In this document: piece by piece, positions 8,925 through 18,580 of the stretch | Numbering within the stretch: the stretch's first letter is position 1 | Layout of the letters: each line of letters opens with the position of its first letter | Source of the DNA: Candidatus Nitrospira kreftii | GTDB taxonomy: Bacteria; Nitrospirota; Nitrospiria; Nitrospirales; Nitrospiraceae | Assembly: GCA_014058405.1 (NCBI GenBank) | Contig: CP047423.1 | Coordinates: 3,952,501-4,016,500, forward strand | Length of the DNA: 64,000 bases | Reading direction: 5' to 3' | The notes under the pieces: generated by a model | Told to the model about the DNA's origin: nothing | Database searches by the model: none | The model's input: the letters and a program-made list of their open reading frames with translations, nothing else | Made by a program: the position numbers and the translations under genes

Positions 8925-9563
8925 TCAAAAGATCATAATCGGTGTCCCGACTCGCGCGAGTGTATAGACACCTTTAAGGTCGGTATCATTAAGACGAATA
9001 CAGCCATGGGTCACGTTTTTTCCCAGCAATCGAGTGTAGAGCGTCCCATGGATGAAATACCCTTTCCCAAAGCCTAAGGCATAGTCACCAAGAACACCCT
9101 GTTCAGCTCGCTCGGCCGCATTCTTCGGCACTCCGAGTCCCTCTTCAATAAATGCCCAATCCGGTTTGATCCAGGTGGGCTTCGTGAGTTTCGACTGCAC
9201 GAGAAACTCGCCGCGTGGCGTGTCAAAAATCCACTGGCTGCTGTTATCGCCGGGTTTGTCGAGAATCGTCCCACTGCCGGTCGACGCGATGGCATCAAGG
9301 ACCACTTCTCCTTGGTGCTTGACGTAGAGTCTGTTCCTCGCCGTGTCGACCAATATATATGGTTGGCTCGGCTTCAACTGGAATAGCTGTTTTGAGAGGG
9401 TCTTGTATCTGGCTTGCAACGCACGTAGGCCCGGTCCGTCTTGGACAACAGGGCGGTGCACAACCTGTGACGATGCGGAGATTACGGGCCTGGTATCCGG
9501 CGCTGTCGCGATCAATACGAGAAGAAACGTGACTGCTGCACAGGCTAGAATGACTCGGCCCAT
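8925..9563 (-). CDS. L,D-transpeptidase (YkuD domain)
   Basis: Cross-links peptidoglycan (3-3 links) or attaches proteins to it in the periplasm. The 212-residue protein has an N-terminal membrane anchor or signal (VILACAAVTFLLVLIATA). The YkuD domain begins at YILVDTARNRLYVKHQGEVV and carries the catalytic signature FIHGTLYTRLLGKNVTHGCI-RL, with the HGC cysteine and following arginine intact. The C-terminus GTPIMIF is the usual end of the fold. It lies 11 bp downstream of a second YkuD gene in the same operon. Confidence 0.92.
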   Translation of the reverse strand: MGRVILACAAVTFLLVLIATAPDTRPVISASSQVVHRPVVQDGPGLRALQARYKTLSKQLFQLKPSQPYILVDTARNRLYVKHQGEVVLDAIASTGSGTILDKPGDNSSQWIFDTPRGEFLVQSKLTKPTWIKPDWAFIEEGLGVPKNAAERAEQGVLGDYALGFGKGYFIHGTLYTRLLGKNVTHGCIRLNDTDLKGVYTLARVGTPIMIF

Positions 9564-9574
9564 GTGGTCCTCTC

Positions 9575-10711
9575 TCAGATTTCCTGTCTATTATGATGTG
9601 CCAGCTCGGACAGGGCAAGGGCCACGGCATTCTGTCCCGTTAAGGCGCCGACGATGGTGATCGGAGTTCCGACGGAGACGCTTTCGAAGAGTGCCGCCAT
9701 GCTGCGATTATCCAGCATGACACACCCAAGCGTCTGCTGCGCAAACTCATTCTCGACTCCGTGGATTTCGATCAGGCCACCGATCCCCTTTCCCAGACCG
9801 ATTTGACCGGTCTTTTTCGCCAGATCGAACCGGCGGCGGTCCTCGGTATTGGGGTAGTCGAGAACGAGGGCACGATAGAACTGTGTTTGCCCTGGTCCGC
9901 GTTTATCGATCACACGATATCGGCCTTCGGGTGTAGCGCCGTCCCCCTGGAACTGCTTTTCTCGAATGCCGTTGAACCCCAGTCGGACGGGGTATGAGAG
10001 TACCTTGCGTCCATTTTTGTAGAGGGTTAGTTCCCGCTCGGCTTTGCTCACGACGATGGCCGGGGATTGGTGTGTTCGCGACCAGTCCATCGTCTGTTGA
10101 GCCATGGCCTGCCACCACGCGATGCGTTTACCGTCGGCATATCGTCCTAGTTCTTGAGTCAGCAATGCTGTCTGGTGCAGGAGTGCTTGATTGGCCTCTT
10201 CGGCCATTTGAATGGCCCGCTGGTAGTCTTTCTGCTCAAAGAAGGTCCGGGCTTGCTTCACAAGGAGATCTGTTTGGACGACTCGTTCTCCGAGGACAAT
10301 CCGCCCGTCAATCGACACAACATGAGACCTCATGAGGTGAAACCGATCCTCGACGCTCTCCACTTTCGATTGGGCCGTGCGTTGCCGATTGGCTTGACGA
10401 TCATGGAGCTGCGACACAGTTCGCGCCCCCCAGAGATGGAGACCTCGTAGTTCGTTCTCCAGCTCGCTCGTCTCCCATGGCCATCGGATCACATCATCAT
10501 CCAACTCCACTCGCGACTTCAGCGCAATCCACTGTCGCACGAACGCACCGTACTCTTCAGGCGCTGTTTCCGGAGCGCGCAACGCAATCATGTCCTGATC
10601 GATGGATTCAAGAGCCGCAAGGAGGTCAGGGGGAACTGCCTGCACACACCCGCTGAAGCAGACGACGCAGAAAGCCGATGTCAGCGCTCGATTTACTCGA
10701 CCTAAGAGCAT
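9575..10711 (-). CDS. YafK-like L,D-transpeptidase lipoprotein
   Basis: A 378-residue protein with a signal ending at a lipobox-like FSGC near residue 22, so probably membrane-anchored. Residues about 25-230 are helical with a repeat-like stretch around QARTFFEQKDYQRAIQMAEE. The YkuD domain follows (AIVVSKAERELTLYKNGRKV) and ends with IEIHGVENEFAQQTLGCVML. The catalytic cysteine is kept, but SHGC-x-R is replaced by TLGC-x-M, as in the YafK branch of the family. It lies 10 bp after the lipoprotein gene at 10722 and 11 bp before the classical L,D-transpeptidase. Confidence 0.86.
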   Translation of the reverse strand: MLLGRVNRALTSAFCVVCFSGCVQAVPPDLLAALESIDQDMIALRAPETAPEEYGAFVRQWIALKSRVELDDDVIRWPWETSELENELRGLHLWGARTVSQLHDRQANRQRTAQSKVESVEDRFHLMRSHVVSIDGRIVLGERVVQTDLLVKQARTFFEQKDYQRAIQMAEEANQALLHQTALLTQELGRYADGKRIAWWQAMAQQTMDWSRTHQSPAIVVSKAERELTLYKNGRKVLSYPVRLGFNGIREKQFQGDGATPEGRYRVIDKRGPGQTQFYRALVLDYPNTEDRRRFDLAKKTGQIGLGKGIGGLIEIHGVENEFAQQTLGCVMLDNRSMAALFESVSVGTPITIVGALTGQNAVALALSELAHHNRQEI

Positions 10712-10721
10712 AGGAGCAGCC

Positions 10722-11339
10722 TTATTGTCGCCTTGAAAGAGACGGCTTGCCTCTTCCCACCTTGGCCAGGGCGTTTTGTATTTCGGTTTGAACTCCCTGG
10801 CTCATATCGTGAATCGCCTTGGCTTGGGTTTGTGCCGCCGGGTAATCTTGCTTGTCGATTGAATCCTGTACCTGTTTCAGTAGTGACTTCAGCCCTTCCA
10901 CATCGTTCTTGATTGCCTCTACCGCTGCACGATCTTTGCCGACTGGCGCTTTGGCGACCAACTGTTGAGCCGCCTTCACGGCTTCCTCGGCCACCTGTTG
11001 TGCCTGCAAAGCAGCGGCTTTGCCTTCTTCCTTCTTTTGGGCGGTGGCTACCTTTATCCGTTCACTTTCTGATTTCGCCGAAATTGATAGCTGCTCTGCC
11101 TTCCCATAATCTCGAAACAGCGCGAACTTTCCATCTTGCTCTGATACTTCCTTCCGTAAGGTATCGAGAGTGCCTTCGAGTTTTGCGTATTCGTCAGGGG
11201 AATAGGTGGACGCACCGCTTTCCTGCGCCTCTTTAAGCGCTTTTTCAGCTTCTTGGATTTGTTGAGTGGGTGGGTCCGCGCATCCGGCCGTTATCACGAT
11301 AGTAAGTGCTATGGGTATAAGGAATACTCGGCTCTGCAT
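10722..11339 (-). CDS. Helical lipoprotein (DUF4398-like)
   Basis: A 205-residue protein with a lipoprotein signal (IPIALTIVITAGC, lipobox TAGC) and an otherwise almost wholly alpha-helical, Ala/Gln/Lys/Glu-rich body (QEAEKALKEAQESGASTYSP, then DEYAKLEGTLDTLRKEVSEQ). The segment with a YSPDEYAKLE-type motif is typical of DUF4398 lipoproteins. It is the first gene of the minus-strand envelope operon and probably acts in the periplasm with the two transpeptidases, for example as an elongated spacer or peptidoglycan-associated factor (inference). Confidence 0.78.
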   Translation of the reverse strand: MQSRVFLIPIALTIVITAGCADPPTQQIQEAEKALKEAQESGASTYSPDEYAKLEGTLDTLRKEVSEQDGKFALFRDYGKAEQLSISAKSESERIKVATAQKKEEGKAAALQAQQVAEEAVKAAQQLVAKAPVGKDRAAVEAIKNDVEGLKSLLKQVQDSIDKQDYPAAQTQAKAIHDMSQGVQTEIQNALAKVGRGKPSLSRRQ

Positions 11340-11804
11340 ATAAGAGGCCCTCCTTAAGAGTTCGATTGCCAGCTTGTGTGCTACTTTACCTATTCATTCA
11401 CCACGTGTAACAGTTGTGTCCTGTTTCAGCCCTACTGTCGCCATGGCATGGGATGATAGAGAAGCTTTTACCTTAATTTTTCGTACGTTTCAAAAAGACC
11501 TTCACACCTAGAGACGAGCAAGCTCGATGCCACTACTCATTCTGATTGTTCAGTTAGCCTATAATGTATTTCGCATATTTAGATAGAAGTCAACGAGGAA
11601 CCTGTATCAAACTTGTGGCATTCTGGCACAAGGCCGCAAAAGCGCCTCAAACATGAAGACCTGCAGGTGCCGATTTTATAGTATTGGATCCAAAGTAGTC
11701 TTCCTCGTCAAAACATCATCAAATTGACTCCTCCCAATGCCTCCCCTATAATTCACCGTTCATTTTACGCAGCATCCTAACCGTACGTGAGTGGAAGGAG
11801 AGCT
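11340..11804. other. Intergenic region upstream of rpmH
   Basis: A 465 bp divergent gap between the envelope operon and the rpmH operon. It contains the sigma-70 promoter at 11724-11752 and an AT-rich stretch around 11470-11600. I looked for DnaA boxes (TTATCCACA-like) because rpmH often neighbours dnaA and oriC, and saw no cluster, so I do not call an origin here. Confidence 0.6.
11724..11752 (+). promoter_or_regulatory. Sigma-70 promoter of the rpmH operon
   Basis: TTGACT at 11724-11729 and a perfect TATAAT at 11747-11752 separated by 17 bases, about 50 bp before the rpmH start. The strength of the match fits a ribosomal protein promoter. Confidence 0.8.
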
Positions 11805-11942
11805 ATGTCTTTTACATCTCGACAACCGTCGAACTTAAAGAAGAAGCGCGAGCATGGATTTAGAAAACGCATGAGCACCAAAAACGGCCGTAGGGTTCTG
11901 GCCCGCCGTCGGGCGAAAGGACGAGCACGGTTGACCGTTTAG
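11805..11942 (+). CDS. rpmH: 50S ribosomal protein L34
   Basis: A 45-residue, highly basic protein: [20 protein letters not shown] followed by [20 protein letters not shown] and ARLTV. This is the standard L34 pattern of the large ribosomal subunit, with the core GFRKRM-T-NGR-VL-RRR-KGR. GGAAGGAGAG lies immediately upstream of the ATG and a strong sigma-70 promoter 50 bp before it. It precedes rnpA, the conserved bacterial order. Confidence 0.97.
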   Translation: MSFTSRQPSNLKKKREHGFRKRMSTKNGRRVLARRRAKGRARLTV

Positions 11943-12080
11943 ACACCGTGTGTCTGACCAGCGCTGTTCTTCGGAGTGCGTTCAAATCCCTTCGTGTTGC
12001 TGTGTACGGGCCACCTACCACCTCGTAATCTCCATATGGATCATAGGGTGGGATAGAGCGAAGGACGACTCCTTTTTCGC

Positions 12081-12443
12081 ATGACGCCGAAGACACCGCG
12101 ACCTACGACGATCTTTTTACGGAGCACCCGTGATATCCAAACGGTCAAACGTCATGGCCGCCGAGTTTCGACGAATCTCTTCAATCTTCTCGCCTGCACG
12201 ATGGGCGATACTCCCACACGCGTGGGGATCATTGTTGGGAAGCGATTCGGGAATGCAGTCCGACGTAATCGTGCAAAACGAGTGTTTCGAGACTTGGCGA
12301 GACAACTGCACCCGGACATGGTGGCAGGCCGTGGGGTGCTTGTGTTTCCTAAACGGGATGCCCTCTTGCAATCGCGTGAAGAATTGACTCGGATATGGAA
12401 ATCGTCACTGGAACGCATGCGCCTTCTGCGTCAAAATACATAA
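12081..12443 (+). CDS. rnpA: Ribonuclease P protein component
   Basis: Protein subunit of RNase P, which matures the 5' end of tRNAs. The 120-residue basic protein contains the RNR motif in [28 protein letters not shown], the RNA-binding signature of the family, preceded by the [14 protein letters not shown] segment. It sits between rpmH and yidD as in most bacteria. The 138 bp leader between rpmH and this gene holds no other gene that I can see. Confidence 0.95.
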   Translation: MTPKTPRPTTIFLRSTRDIQTVKRHGRRVSTNLFNLLACTMGDTPTRVGIIVGKRFGNAVRRNRAKRVFRDLARQLHPDMVAGRGVLVFPKRDALLQSREELTRIWKSSLERMRLLRQNT

Positions 12444-12457
12444 AGGCACCACCTGGT

Positions 12458-12667
12458 ATGCAACGCCTGTGTCTCTGGCTGATTCAAGGCTATAGAATGG
12501 TGATTTCTCCGTTATCCGGACCGACATGCCGGTTCAATCCAACTTGTTCGGAATATGCGTCTGACGCGATTACTAAATACGGGGTGTTGCAGGGTATTGG
12601 GCTGGCGATGGTTAGGCTCCTGAAGTGTCATCCTTTTCATCCCGGGGGTGAAGACCCGGTCAAGTAG
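12458..12667 (+). CDS. yidD: Membrane protein insertion efficiency factor YidD
   Basis: A 69-residue protein of the YidD/Haemolysin-like family that aids YidC-dependent membrane insertion. The start is [20 protein letters not shown], followed by [20 protein letters not shown] and [12 protein letters not shown], with the conserved cysteines and the terminal H-P-GG-DPV motif. Earlier in-frame starts from 12395 would overlap rnpA; the ATG at 12458 leaves a 14 bp gap and gives the normal family length. It lies 36 bp upstream of yidC, its functional partner. Confidence 0.94.
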   Translation: MQRLCLWLIQGYRMVISPLSGPTCRFNPTCSEYASDAITKYGVLQGIGLAMVRLLKCHPFHPGGEDPVK

Positions 12668-12703
12668 TGTCAATTTTATCTTTAAAGAAAGCATAGTCTT
12701 CGC

Positions 12704-14413
12704 ATGGAAAAGCGCGTCGTTGTGTTCCTAGTACTCTCCCTGGCGATCATTTTTGGCTACGAATACGTCCTCACTGAGCTCGGTCTGCTCCCGAAATCAA
12801 CGGTATCTGCGCCTTCCGATCAGACACCTGCAGAGGGATCATCTCCTGCCGAGACCGATCAAGGTCAAGGCCCGGAAACTCATACCCCGAGCTCAAATGC
12901 AAAAAGCGAGGAACCGCTCCTAAAACCATCCGCGGACGATCTGAAGGCACATGCGGCAGGGAAGGAACTTGCCCTAGCCGAAACTGTCAAAGTTGAGACT
13001 GACCTCTACCGTGCCACATTCACCACCCGAGGGGCCGCTCTCACAAGCTGGGAATTGACACGTTACCGTAGTACCTCAGATCCTGAAGCTCCTGTCCAGC
13101 TCGTCAGGCAAGGGGGCAAGTTTGCAGAGCCCCTGATCATCACAACGGATGACGCCACCGTCACAAAGGAGTTAGGTCAAGGTATCTATAGCGTGAAAAG
13201 AGATTTCACGGTAATAGACCAGGACCATCCAACCGGACATCTTACGTTCTCCTATGATAATCCCGAAACGGGGATTCGGCTGGAGAAGCGGGTGACCTTT
13301 CATGCGGCAAGCTATGTCGTGGATATGGAAGTGGTCCCGACTGGTTTACCTGGGTCGGTCAAAGTGGAGTTGGGGACCAACTTTGGTGTCGTGGATTGGG
13401 GAGAAGGATTCATCGGATCAGTAGGGGCTGCGTCGCTGGTCGATGACAAGGTAGAAAAGAGCACACCTGAATCCGAGGCCGAGCGGAAGGGTGCCGTAAA
13501 ATGGGCAGCTCTACAAGACAAGTATTTTATTGCGGCGCTGATGCCGAAGGTGAGTTCTTCGGTCCTGGTCAAGAATCAGGGTGAAAAGTTGGTCTCCAGC
13601 GCTGTTCGTATGCCGATCGATGCCTCTGGAGTCCCGCTTCATTTTCAACTATTTGCCGGCCCCAAGGAATATGACACGCTTGCGAGTCTGCAAATCGGCT
13701 TAGAGGATACGATCGATTTCGGATGGTTCCTTTTTGGAAGCTGGGACACAGTTCGAGCCGTCGCCAAACCAATTTTCTACGTCCTCCGCTCAATCAATGA
13801 GTATACGCATAACTATGGGTTGACCATCATCCTTCTGACGGTTGGGATCAAAGTGCTGTTTGTGCCTCTGCAGTACAAGAGTTACAAATCTATGAAGCAG
13901 ATGCAGAGTATTCAGCCAAAGGTGGCAGCTCTGCAGGAAAAGTTCAAAGATGATCGAGAACGGCTGAACAAGGAACTCATCAAGGCCTACCGCGATAACA
14001 AGGTGAATCCGGTGGGCGGCTGTCTCCCGATGGTGTTACAGATGCCGGTGTTCGTGGCCTTGTTCAATATTCTGTATATGACGATCGATCTACGCCAGGC
14101 ACCCTTGGGGCTTTGGATTACCGACTTATCCGTGCAGGACCCTTACTACATTCTCCCCGTCATCATGGGAGTCAGCATGTTCGTCATGCAAAAGATCCAA
14201 CCCACCACCATGGATCCAAACCAGGCGAAGATCATGCTGATGCTGCCCGTGTTCATGACGTTTCTCTTTATCAATTTTCCTGCCGGCTTAGTGCTCTACT
14301 GGTTGACCAACAATGTATTGAGCATCGTTCAGCAGTTTGTCACCGATCGTTTCTTCTTCAAGAATCGCCCCATTTTGCCCAACGTAGAGGAAGCAGATGG
14401 TAAGAAGGCATGA
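12704..14413 (+). CDS. yidC: Membrane protein insertase YidC
   Basis: Inserts and folds inner membrane proteins, alone or with SecYEG. The 569-residue protein starts with a transmembrane anchor (VVVFLVLSLAIIFGYEYVL), then a Pro/Ser-rich linker, the large periplasmic domain characteristic of Gram-negative YidC, and the conserved C-terminal 60KD_IMP core from about residue 355 (NYGLTIILLTVGIKVLFVPL, then YKSYKSMKQMQSIQPKVAAL; LPMVLQMPVFVALFNILY; a conserved hydrophobic end). Gene order rpmH-rnpA-yidD-yidC is classical. The usual jag gene is missing between yidC and mnmE. Confidence 0.97.
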   Translation: MEKRVVVFLVLSLAIIFGYEYVLTELGLLPKSTVSAPSDQTPAEGSSPAETDQGQGPETHTPSSNAKSEEPLLKPSADDLKAHAAGKELALAETVKVETDLYRATFTTRGAALTSWELTRYRSTSDPEAPVQLVRQGGKFAEPLIITTDDATVTKELGQGIYSVKRDFTVIDQDHPTGHLTFSYDNPETGIRLEKRVTFHAASYVVDMEVVPTGLPGSVKVELGTNFGVVDWGEGFIGSVGAASLVDDKVEKSTPESEAERKGAVKWAALQDKYFIAALMPKVSSSVLVKNQGEKLVSSAVRMPIDASGVPLHFQLFAGPKEYDTLASLQIGLEDTIDFGWFLFGSWDTVRAVAKPIFYVLRSINEYTHNYGLTIILLTVGIKVLFVPLQYKSYKSMKQMQSIQPKVAALQEKFKDDRERLNKELIKAYRDNKVNPVGGCLPMVLQMPVFVALFNILYMTIDLRQAPLGLWITDLSVQDPYYILPVIMGVSMFVMQKIQPTTMDPNQAKIMLMLPVFMTFLFINFPAGLVLYWLTNNVLSIVQQFVTDRFFFKNRPILPNVEEADGKKA

Positions 14414-14460
14414 CCGTCGATCTCTTCCGATACGAGTAGGCATTGGGAGTGGTGGGGATC

Positions 14461-15912
14461 ATGCCTCTCGATGGATCGCCTGACGATACCATCTGCGCAA
14501 TCGCGACGCCCATAGGCGAAGGCGGTATCGGAATCCTCCGTATTAGCGGCCCGGATGCTCTCCACGTTGCAAGCAAAGTCGTGAGGCTGCGCTCCCATCA
14601 GTCGCTGGATACCACTTCATCACACACGCTTCATGTCGTTGATATTTTCTACCTTTGTGACCCTGCTCTCTGTGCTGGCTCATTCTCTGATACACCTTTC
14701 GACGATGAATACATCATCGATGAAGGTCTCGTGGTCTACATGAAGGGGCCCCGGTCCTTCACTGCAGAGGACGTAGTTGAAATTCATTGCCACGGGGGTG
14801 GGATGGCTCTCAAACGGGTCTGCGAAGCATGCGTTCATGCCGGCGCCCGCTTAGCCCAACCTGGGGAGTTTACAAAGCGGGCATTCCTAAACGGACGTCT
14901 GGATTTATCTCAGGCGGAGGCTGTGTTGGATACCATCAAGGCGAAGTCGGACCTGGGCTTGAGAATGGCCCAACGTCAGCTCCGTGGAGCGCTGGGGCAG
15001 CAGGTAAGTGGATTACGAGATTCTCTTATGGCTTTACTGGCTTATGTCGAGGCTGGGATCGACTTTTCCGAGGAAGATATCTCATTTGTCGGGCGAGAAG
15101 AACTGATGACGTCTCTCCAAAGCACACGCGTTCAGATACAACGGATGGTCGCGACGGCAGAGAGCGGTCGCGTGTTACGAGAAGGAGCCCGCGTTGTCAT
15201 TGCAGGGAAGCCCAACGTTGGGAAATCCAGCTTGCTGAATACCCTGCTTCATGAGAATCGGGCGATTGTAACGGATATTCCTGGAACGACTCGAGATGTG
15301 ATTGAAGAGTCGGTCGATTGGCAAGGGCTGCGCATCACATTTGTCGACACCGCCGGCCTTCGGGAGACCGCCGATGTAGTTGAACGAGAAGGCATGAATC
15401 GATCCCGCATAGCTCAGGAAGAGAGTGATATGGTCCTCCACGTGGTGGATGCAGCGGAACTTGCCAAGCCCGGAAGGAATGACTTGGCGTTCCCCGCACT
15501 GGTGCGGGAGGATTTAATTGTGCTGAACAAGATCGATCTACTTGACTCAACTGCGGTCGTCCGGCTCTGTGAGTCGTTCTCTCAACGGTCCCACCACAAG
15601 GTGGTTTCTCTTTCGGTACGAACTGGAGAAGGCTTAGGTGAGCTGAAGCGAGTGATTGAATCTCGATTCCTCGGTCCCTCGTTAGAGGCCAGCGATGGGT
15701 TGATCATCACGAATGTACGCCATCGCCTGGCTTTAGAGCGAGCGGCGAGTTGCCTTGATGAGGCGCTGGCGTCGGTAGGAGGAGGTATCCAGCCCGAGTT
15801 TGTTGCCGTTGATCTTCGTGGAGCCGCCGATGCGCTCGGGGAGATCGTAGGCGTTGTAACGACCGATGATATTTTGGATCGTATTTTTTCAGAATTTTGC
15901 ATTGGAAAGTAG
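14461..15912 (+). CDS. mnmE: tRNA modification GTPase MnmE
   Basis: With MnmG it forms the 5-carboxymethylaminomethyl group on wobble uridine 34 of tRNAs. The protein (483 aa) has the N-terminal folate-binding domain ([20 protein letters not shown]), the helical domain, an inserted G domain with [12 protein letters not shown] (P-loop), DIPGTTRD (G2), DTAGLRET (G3), NKID (G4), and ends in the invariant FCIGK. A TTG in frame at 14443 is possible, but GTGGGGATC precedes the ATG at 14461, which fits the family start. It overlaps neither neighbour and ends 2 bp before mnmG. Confidence 0.97.
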   Translation: MPLDGSPDDTICAIATPIGEGGIGILRISGPDALHVASKVVRLRSHQSLDTTSSHTLHVVDIFYLCDPALCAGSFSDTPFDDEYIIDEGLVVYMKGPRSFTAEDVVEIHCHGGGMALKRVCEACVHAGARLAQPGEFTKRAFLNGRLDLSQAEAVLDTIKAKSDLGLRMAQRQLRGALGQQVSGLRDSLMALLAYVEAGIDFSEEDISFVGREELMTSLQSTRVQIQRMVATAESGRVLREGARVVIAGKPNVGKSSLLNTLLHENRAIVTDIPGTTRDVIEESVDWQGLRITFVDTAGLRETADVVEREGMNRSRIAQEESDMVLHVVDAAELAKPGRNDLAFPALVREDLIVLNKIDLLDSTAVVRLCESFSQRSHHKVVSLSVRTGEGLGELKRVIESRFLGPSLEASDGLIITNVRHRLALERAASCLDEALASVGGGIQPEFVAVDLRGAADALGEIVGVVTTDDILDRIFSEFCIGK

Positions 15913-15914
15913 GG

Positions 15915-17813
15915 ATGCCCTTGTCCACAACATTTGATGTGATCGTGGTCGGTGGCGGCCATGCGGGGTGCGAGGCGGCCCTCGCGGCGGCACGAATGGG
16001 GGCCAACACGTTGCTCTTGACCATGGAATTGAGCCGCGTTGCACAGATGTCTTGCAACCCGGCAGTTGGAGGGATTGCCAAGGGGCACTTGGTCAAGGAA
16101 ATCGATGCCCTCGGCGGTGAAATGGGGCGGAATACAGATCGCGCTGGCATTCAGTTTAGGTTTATCAACACCAGTAAAGGCCCGGCGGTGCGTGCACTGC
16201 GCGCCCAATGCGACAAGTCGCTGTACCGTACCGCGATGCAAGAAACTCTCTCGTTGGAGAAATATCTGACTTTGGCGGAGGGTGTCGTAGACAGATTGTT
16301 GGTAGCTACAGGAACGGTCACCGGTGTCGTGACGGGATCTGGTGAGACCATTCATGCCAAAGCAGTCATTCTGACATCAGGTACTTTCCTTAGGGGTCTT
16401 ATCCATATCGGTCTCAATCATTTTCCAGCCGGTCGCGCCGGAGAAGCCGCGGCTGAACATCTTACCGATTGCATGCGCGATCTTGGGTTTGAGACAGGAA
16501 GACTGAAGACGGGAACGCCGCCTCGATTAGACAGAGACACAATCGATTTCTCAGCCATGATTCCTCAACCCGGAGATACTCCTCCTCCCGCCTTCTCATA
16601 TCGAACTCGTGAAATCACGACGAAGCAAGTCCTTTGTCATTTGACCTATACCGGATCTGAGACCCACCACCTGATTCGGGAGAACCTCGATCGTTCCCCT
16701 CTCTACAGTGGTGTGATTGAATCGATCGGACCTCGATACTGTCCCTCTATCGAGGACAAGGTCGTTCGCTTTGCAGAAAAAGAGCGGCATCAGATCTTTA
16801 TCGAACCGGAAGGTCTTGACTCCAACGAATTCTATCCAAATGGTATTTCAACCAGCCTTCCGGTTGATGTCCAGCTAGCCATGTTAAAGACAATTCCTGG
16901 ATTAGAATGTGCCAAGATGCTCAAACCTGGTTATGCCATCGAGTATGACTATTTCCCACCCCGTCAACTGTACAGAACTCTCGAAGCAAAACATGTTGCT
17001 GGTCTTTATCATGCCGGACAGATCAATGGTACTTCTGGTTATGAAGAGGCCGCTGCGCAAGGTTTAGTCGCGGGAATAAATGCGGTCTTAAAGATACGAG
17101 AACAGCCTCCGCTGATTTTTGATCGATCTCAGGCCTATATTGGCGTCCTTATCGACGATCTCATTACGAAGGATGCCTACGAGCCTTACCGTATGTTTAC
17201 ATCTCGAGCTGAATATCGGTTACTGTTACGGCACAGCAACGCTGATCTTCGTCTCATGCAAATCGGACATGATGTTGGTCTGATTCCGAACGAGGCATAT
17301 GAGAGATTCGAACAGAAGAAGAGCATGATAGAAGCGGAGATCGAGCACCTACGCACTGCCAGGCCGCAGTTTACTGATGAAATCTACCTAAAAACCAAAG
17401 GTACCTATCTTGAGAATGCCTCACCCAGCCTCACTATGGCACAGCTTCTTCGAAGGCAGGAGGCCAATTATCGAGATCTCTTAGAGTTTTTTGGGGAAGA
17501 CGTGATTAGCGACCATGAAATCGCTGACGAAGTTGAGCTTCAAATCAAGTATGAAGGGTATGTACGGCGACAACTCCAACAGGTCGAGAAATTCAAAAGA
17601 CTTGAAAATAAGTTAATTCCACAGAGTTTCGATTACAAAGCTGTTCCTGGATTTTCTCGTGAGGTCAGAGAAAAGTTAATCAGAGTCAGACCTGAGACGA
17701 TTGGTCAAGCATCTCGTATATCAGGTGTAACTCCGGCCGCCATATCGTTACTCCTCATATCAGTCGAAAAGAGTAACCGACTATTCCGTTCAAATAAGCA
17801 GTCTGTGTCATAA
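15915..17813 (+). CDS. mnmG: tRNA uridine 5-carboxymethylaminomethyl modification enzyme MnmG
   Basis: FAD-dependent partner of MnmE. The 632-residue protein has the dinucleotide-binding motif [20 protein letters not shown], the [20 protein letters not shown] signature, TGTPPRL, and [22 protein letters not shown], all typical of GidA/MnmG, plus the C-terminal helical MnmE-binding domain. The ATG at 15915 follows GGAAAGTAGGG; an upstream TTG would overlap mnmE. Codon use in its second half is more AT-rich than in mnmE, as are rsmG and parA after it. Confidence 0.97.
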   Translation: MPLSTTFDVIVVGGGHAGCEAALAAARMGANTLLLTMELSRVAQMSCNPAVGGIAKGHLVKEIDALGGEMGRNTDRAGIQFRFINTSKGPAVRALRAQCDKSLYRTAMQETLSLEKYLTLAEGVVDRLLVATGTVTGVVTGSGETIHAKAVILTSGTFLRGLIHIGLNHFPAGRAGEAAAEHLTDCMRDLGFETGRLKTGTPPRLDRDTIDFSAMIPQPGDTPPPAFSYRTREITTKQVLCHLTYTGSETHHLIRENLDRSPLYSGVIESIGPRYCPSIEDKVVRFAEKERHQIFIEPEGLDSNEFYPNGISTSLPVDVQLAMLKTIPGLECAKMLKPGYAIEYDYFPPRQLYRTLEAKHVAGLYHAGQINGTSGYEEAAAQGLVAGINAVLKIREQPPLIFDRSQAYIGVLIDDLITKDAYEPYRMFTSRAEYRLLLRHSNADLRLMQIGHDVGLIPNEAYERFEQKKSMIEAEIEHLRTARPQFTDEIYLKTKGTYLENASPSLTMAQLLRRQEANYRDLLEFFGEDVISDHEIADEVELQIKYEGYVRRQLQQVEKFKRLENKLIPQSFDYKAVPGFSREVREKLIRVRPETIGQASRISGVTPAAISLLLISVEKSNRLFRSNKQSVS

Positions 17814-17864
17814 AATTCCTTGGCCCTCCCATTCGCTATTGACCTTCAACGAACATCAGCGTAA

Positions 17865-18530
17865 TTGTTCCACGTGGAACAAGGGGTCGCTCTCCCGTCT
17901 TTAATTCAGGAATGTTCTACGAATATTGGAATTACTCTCAGCACCGAACAGATCCGTCTGTTCATCGAGTACATCAAGAATCTGCAAACCTGGAATCGGT
18001 CTATTAATCTTACGACTATTATCTCAGATGAAGAAATCGTCATTAAGCACTTCGTGGACTCTTTTGCTGCCTTGAACGCCGTATCGATGAACTCTGGATC
18101 ACGACTCCTTGATGTGGGAACCGGTGCCGGTTTTCCTGGAATTCCATTGAAGATTGTCCGACCTGATCTAAGCCTTACGCTTGTCGAGCCATCCCCAAAA
18201 AAGACTTCTTTTCTTCGTTTTATCGTCGGCGTACTCCATCTTGAAAATGTCGACATATTTCAGGGAAAGCTTGATCGATTTATCGATACCCGATCGGTCG
18301 TTGGATCGTATGATTACGTCACGACTCGTGCGTTGAAACCAAGTTTAATTATGACCATTGGGACTAACCTGCTTCGACCAGGTGGAGTGGCAATTTTCTA
18401 TTCCTCACAGCCTACGAATGGGATTGGCCTCCTTGATCGCTGGAATGTAGTGAATCTTCACCAATTCGATCTTCCAAGGGGATTCGGGAAAAGGTGCATT
18501 TCAGTTTGCTCGCCTCCTTCTGACATTTGA
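17865..18530 (+). CDS. rsmG: 16S rRNA (guanine527-N7)-methyltransferase RsmG
   Basis: Methylates G527 of 16S rRNA using SAM. The product has the GidB pattern FIEYIKNLQTWNRSINLTTI, LLDVGTGAGFPGIPLKIVRP (motif I), LVEPSPKKTSFLRFI and VTTRAL. The frame opens with TTG at 17865 or GTG at 17874; no ATG is available near the expected N-terminus, and both candidate starts lie within or next to the parS palindrome. Length from the TTG is 221 residues, normal for the family. The C-terminal region is slightly diverged and short. Confidence 0.93.
   Translation: MFHVEQGVALPSLIQECSTNIGITLSTEQIRLFIEYIKNLQTWNRSINLTTIISDEEIVIKHFVDSFAALNAVSMNSGSRLLDVGTGAGFPGIPLKIVRPDLSLTLVEPSPKKTSFLRFIVGVLHLENVDIFQGKLDRFIDTRSVVGSYDYVTTRALKPSLIMTIGTNLLRPGGVAIFYSSQPTNGIGLLDRWNVVNLHQFDLPRGFGKRCISVCSPPSDI
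17866..17881. promoter_or_regulatory. parS site 1 (ParB-binding centromere)
   Basis: TGTTCCACGTGGAACA, a perfect 16 bp palindrome identical to a bacterial parS consensus variant. ParB loads here and spreads for chromosome segregation. It lies at the very 5' end of the rsmG reading frame, so its codons read F-H-V-E-Q. Confidence 0.92.
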
Positions 18531-18540
18531 GGAATTCCAT

Positions 18541-18556
18541 TGTTCCACGTGGAACA
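18541..18556. promoter_or_regulatory. parS site 2 (ParB-binding centromere)
   Basis: A second exact copy of the palindrome TGTTCCACGTGGAACA, in the 50 bp gap between rsmG and parA. Its position just upstream of parA-parB could also let ParB influence transcription of its own operon. Confidence 0.93.
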
Positions 18557-18580
18557 TAAACCTGGTGCTGGAGCATCTTA

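Noticed and set aside
11340-11804. Possible oriC next to rpmH
   Set aside because: No cluster of DnaA boxes and no dnaA gene; proximity of parS and parAB suggests the origin is not far, but it is not shown here.
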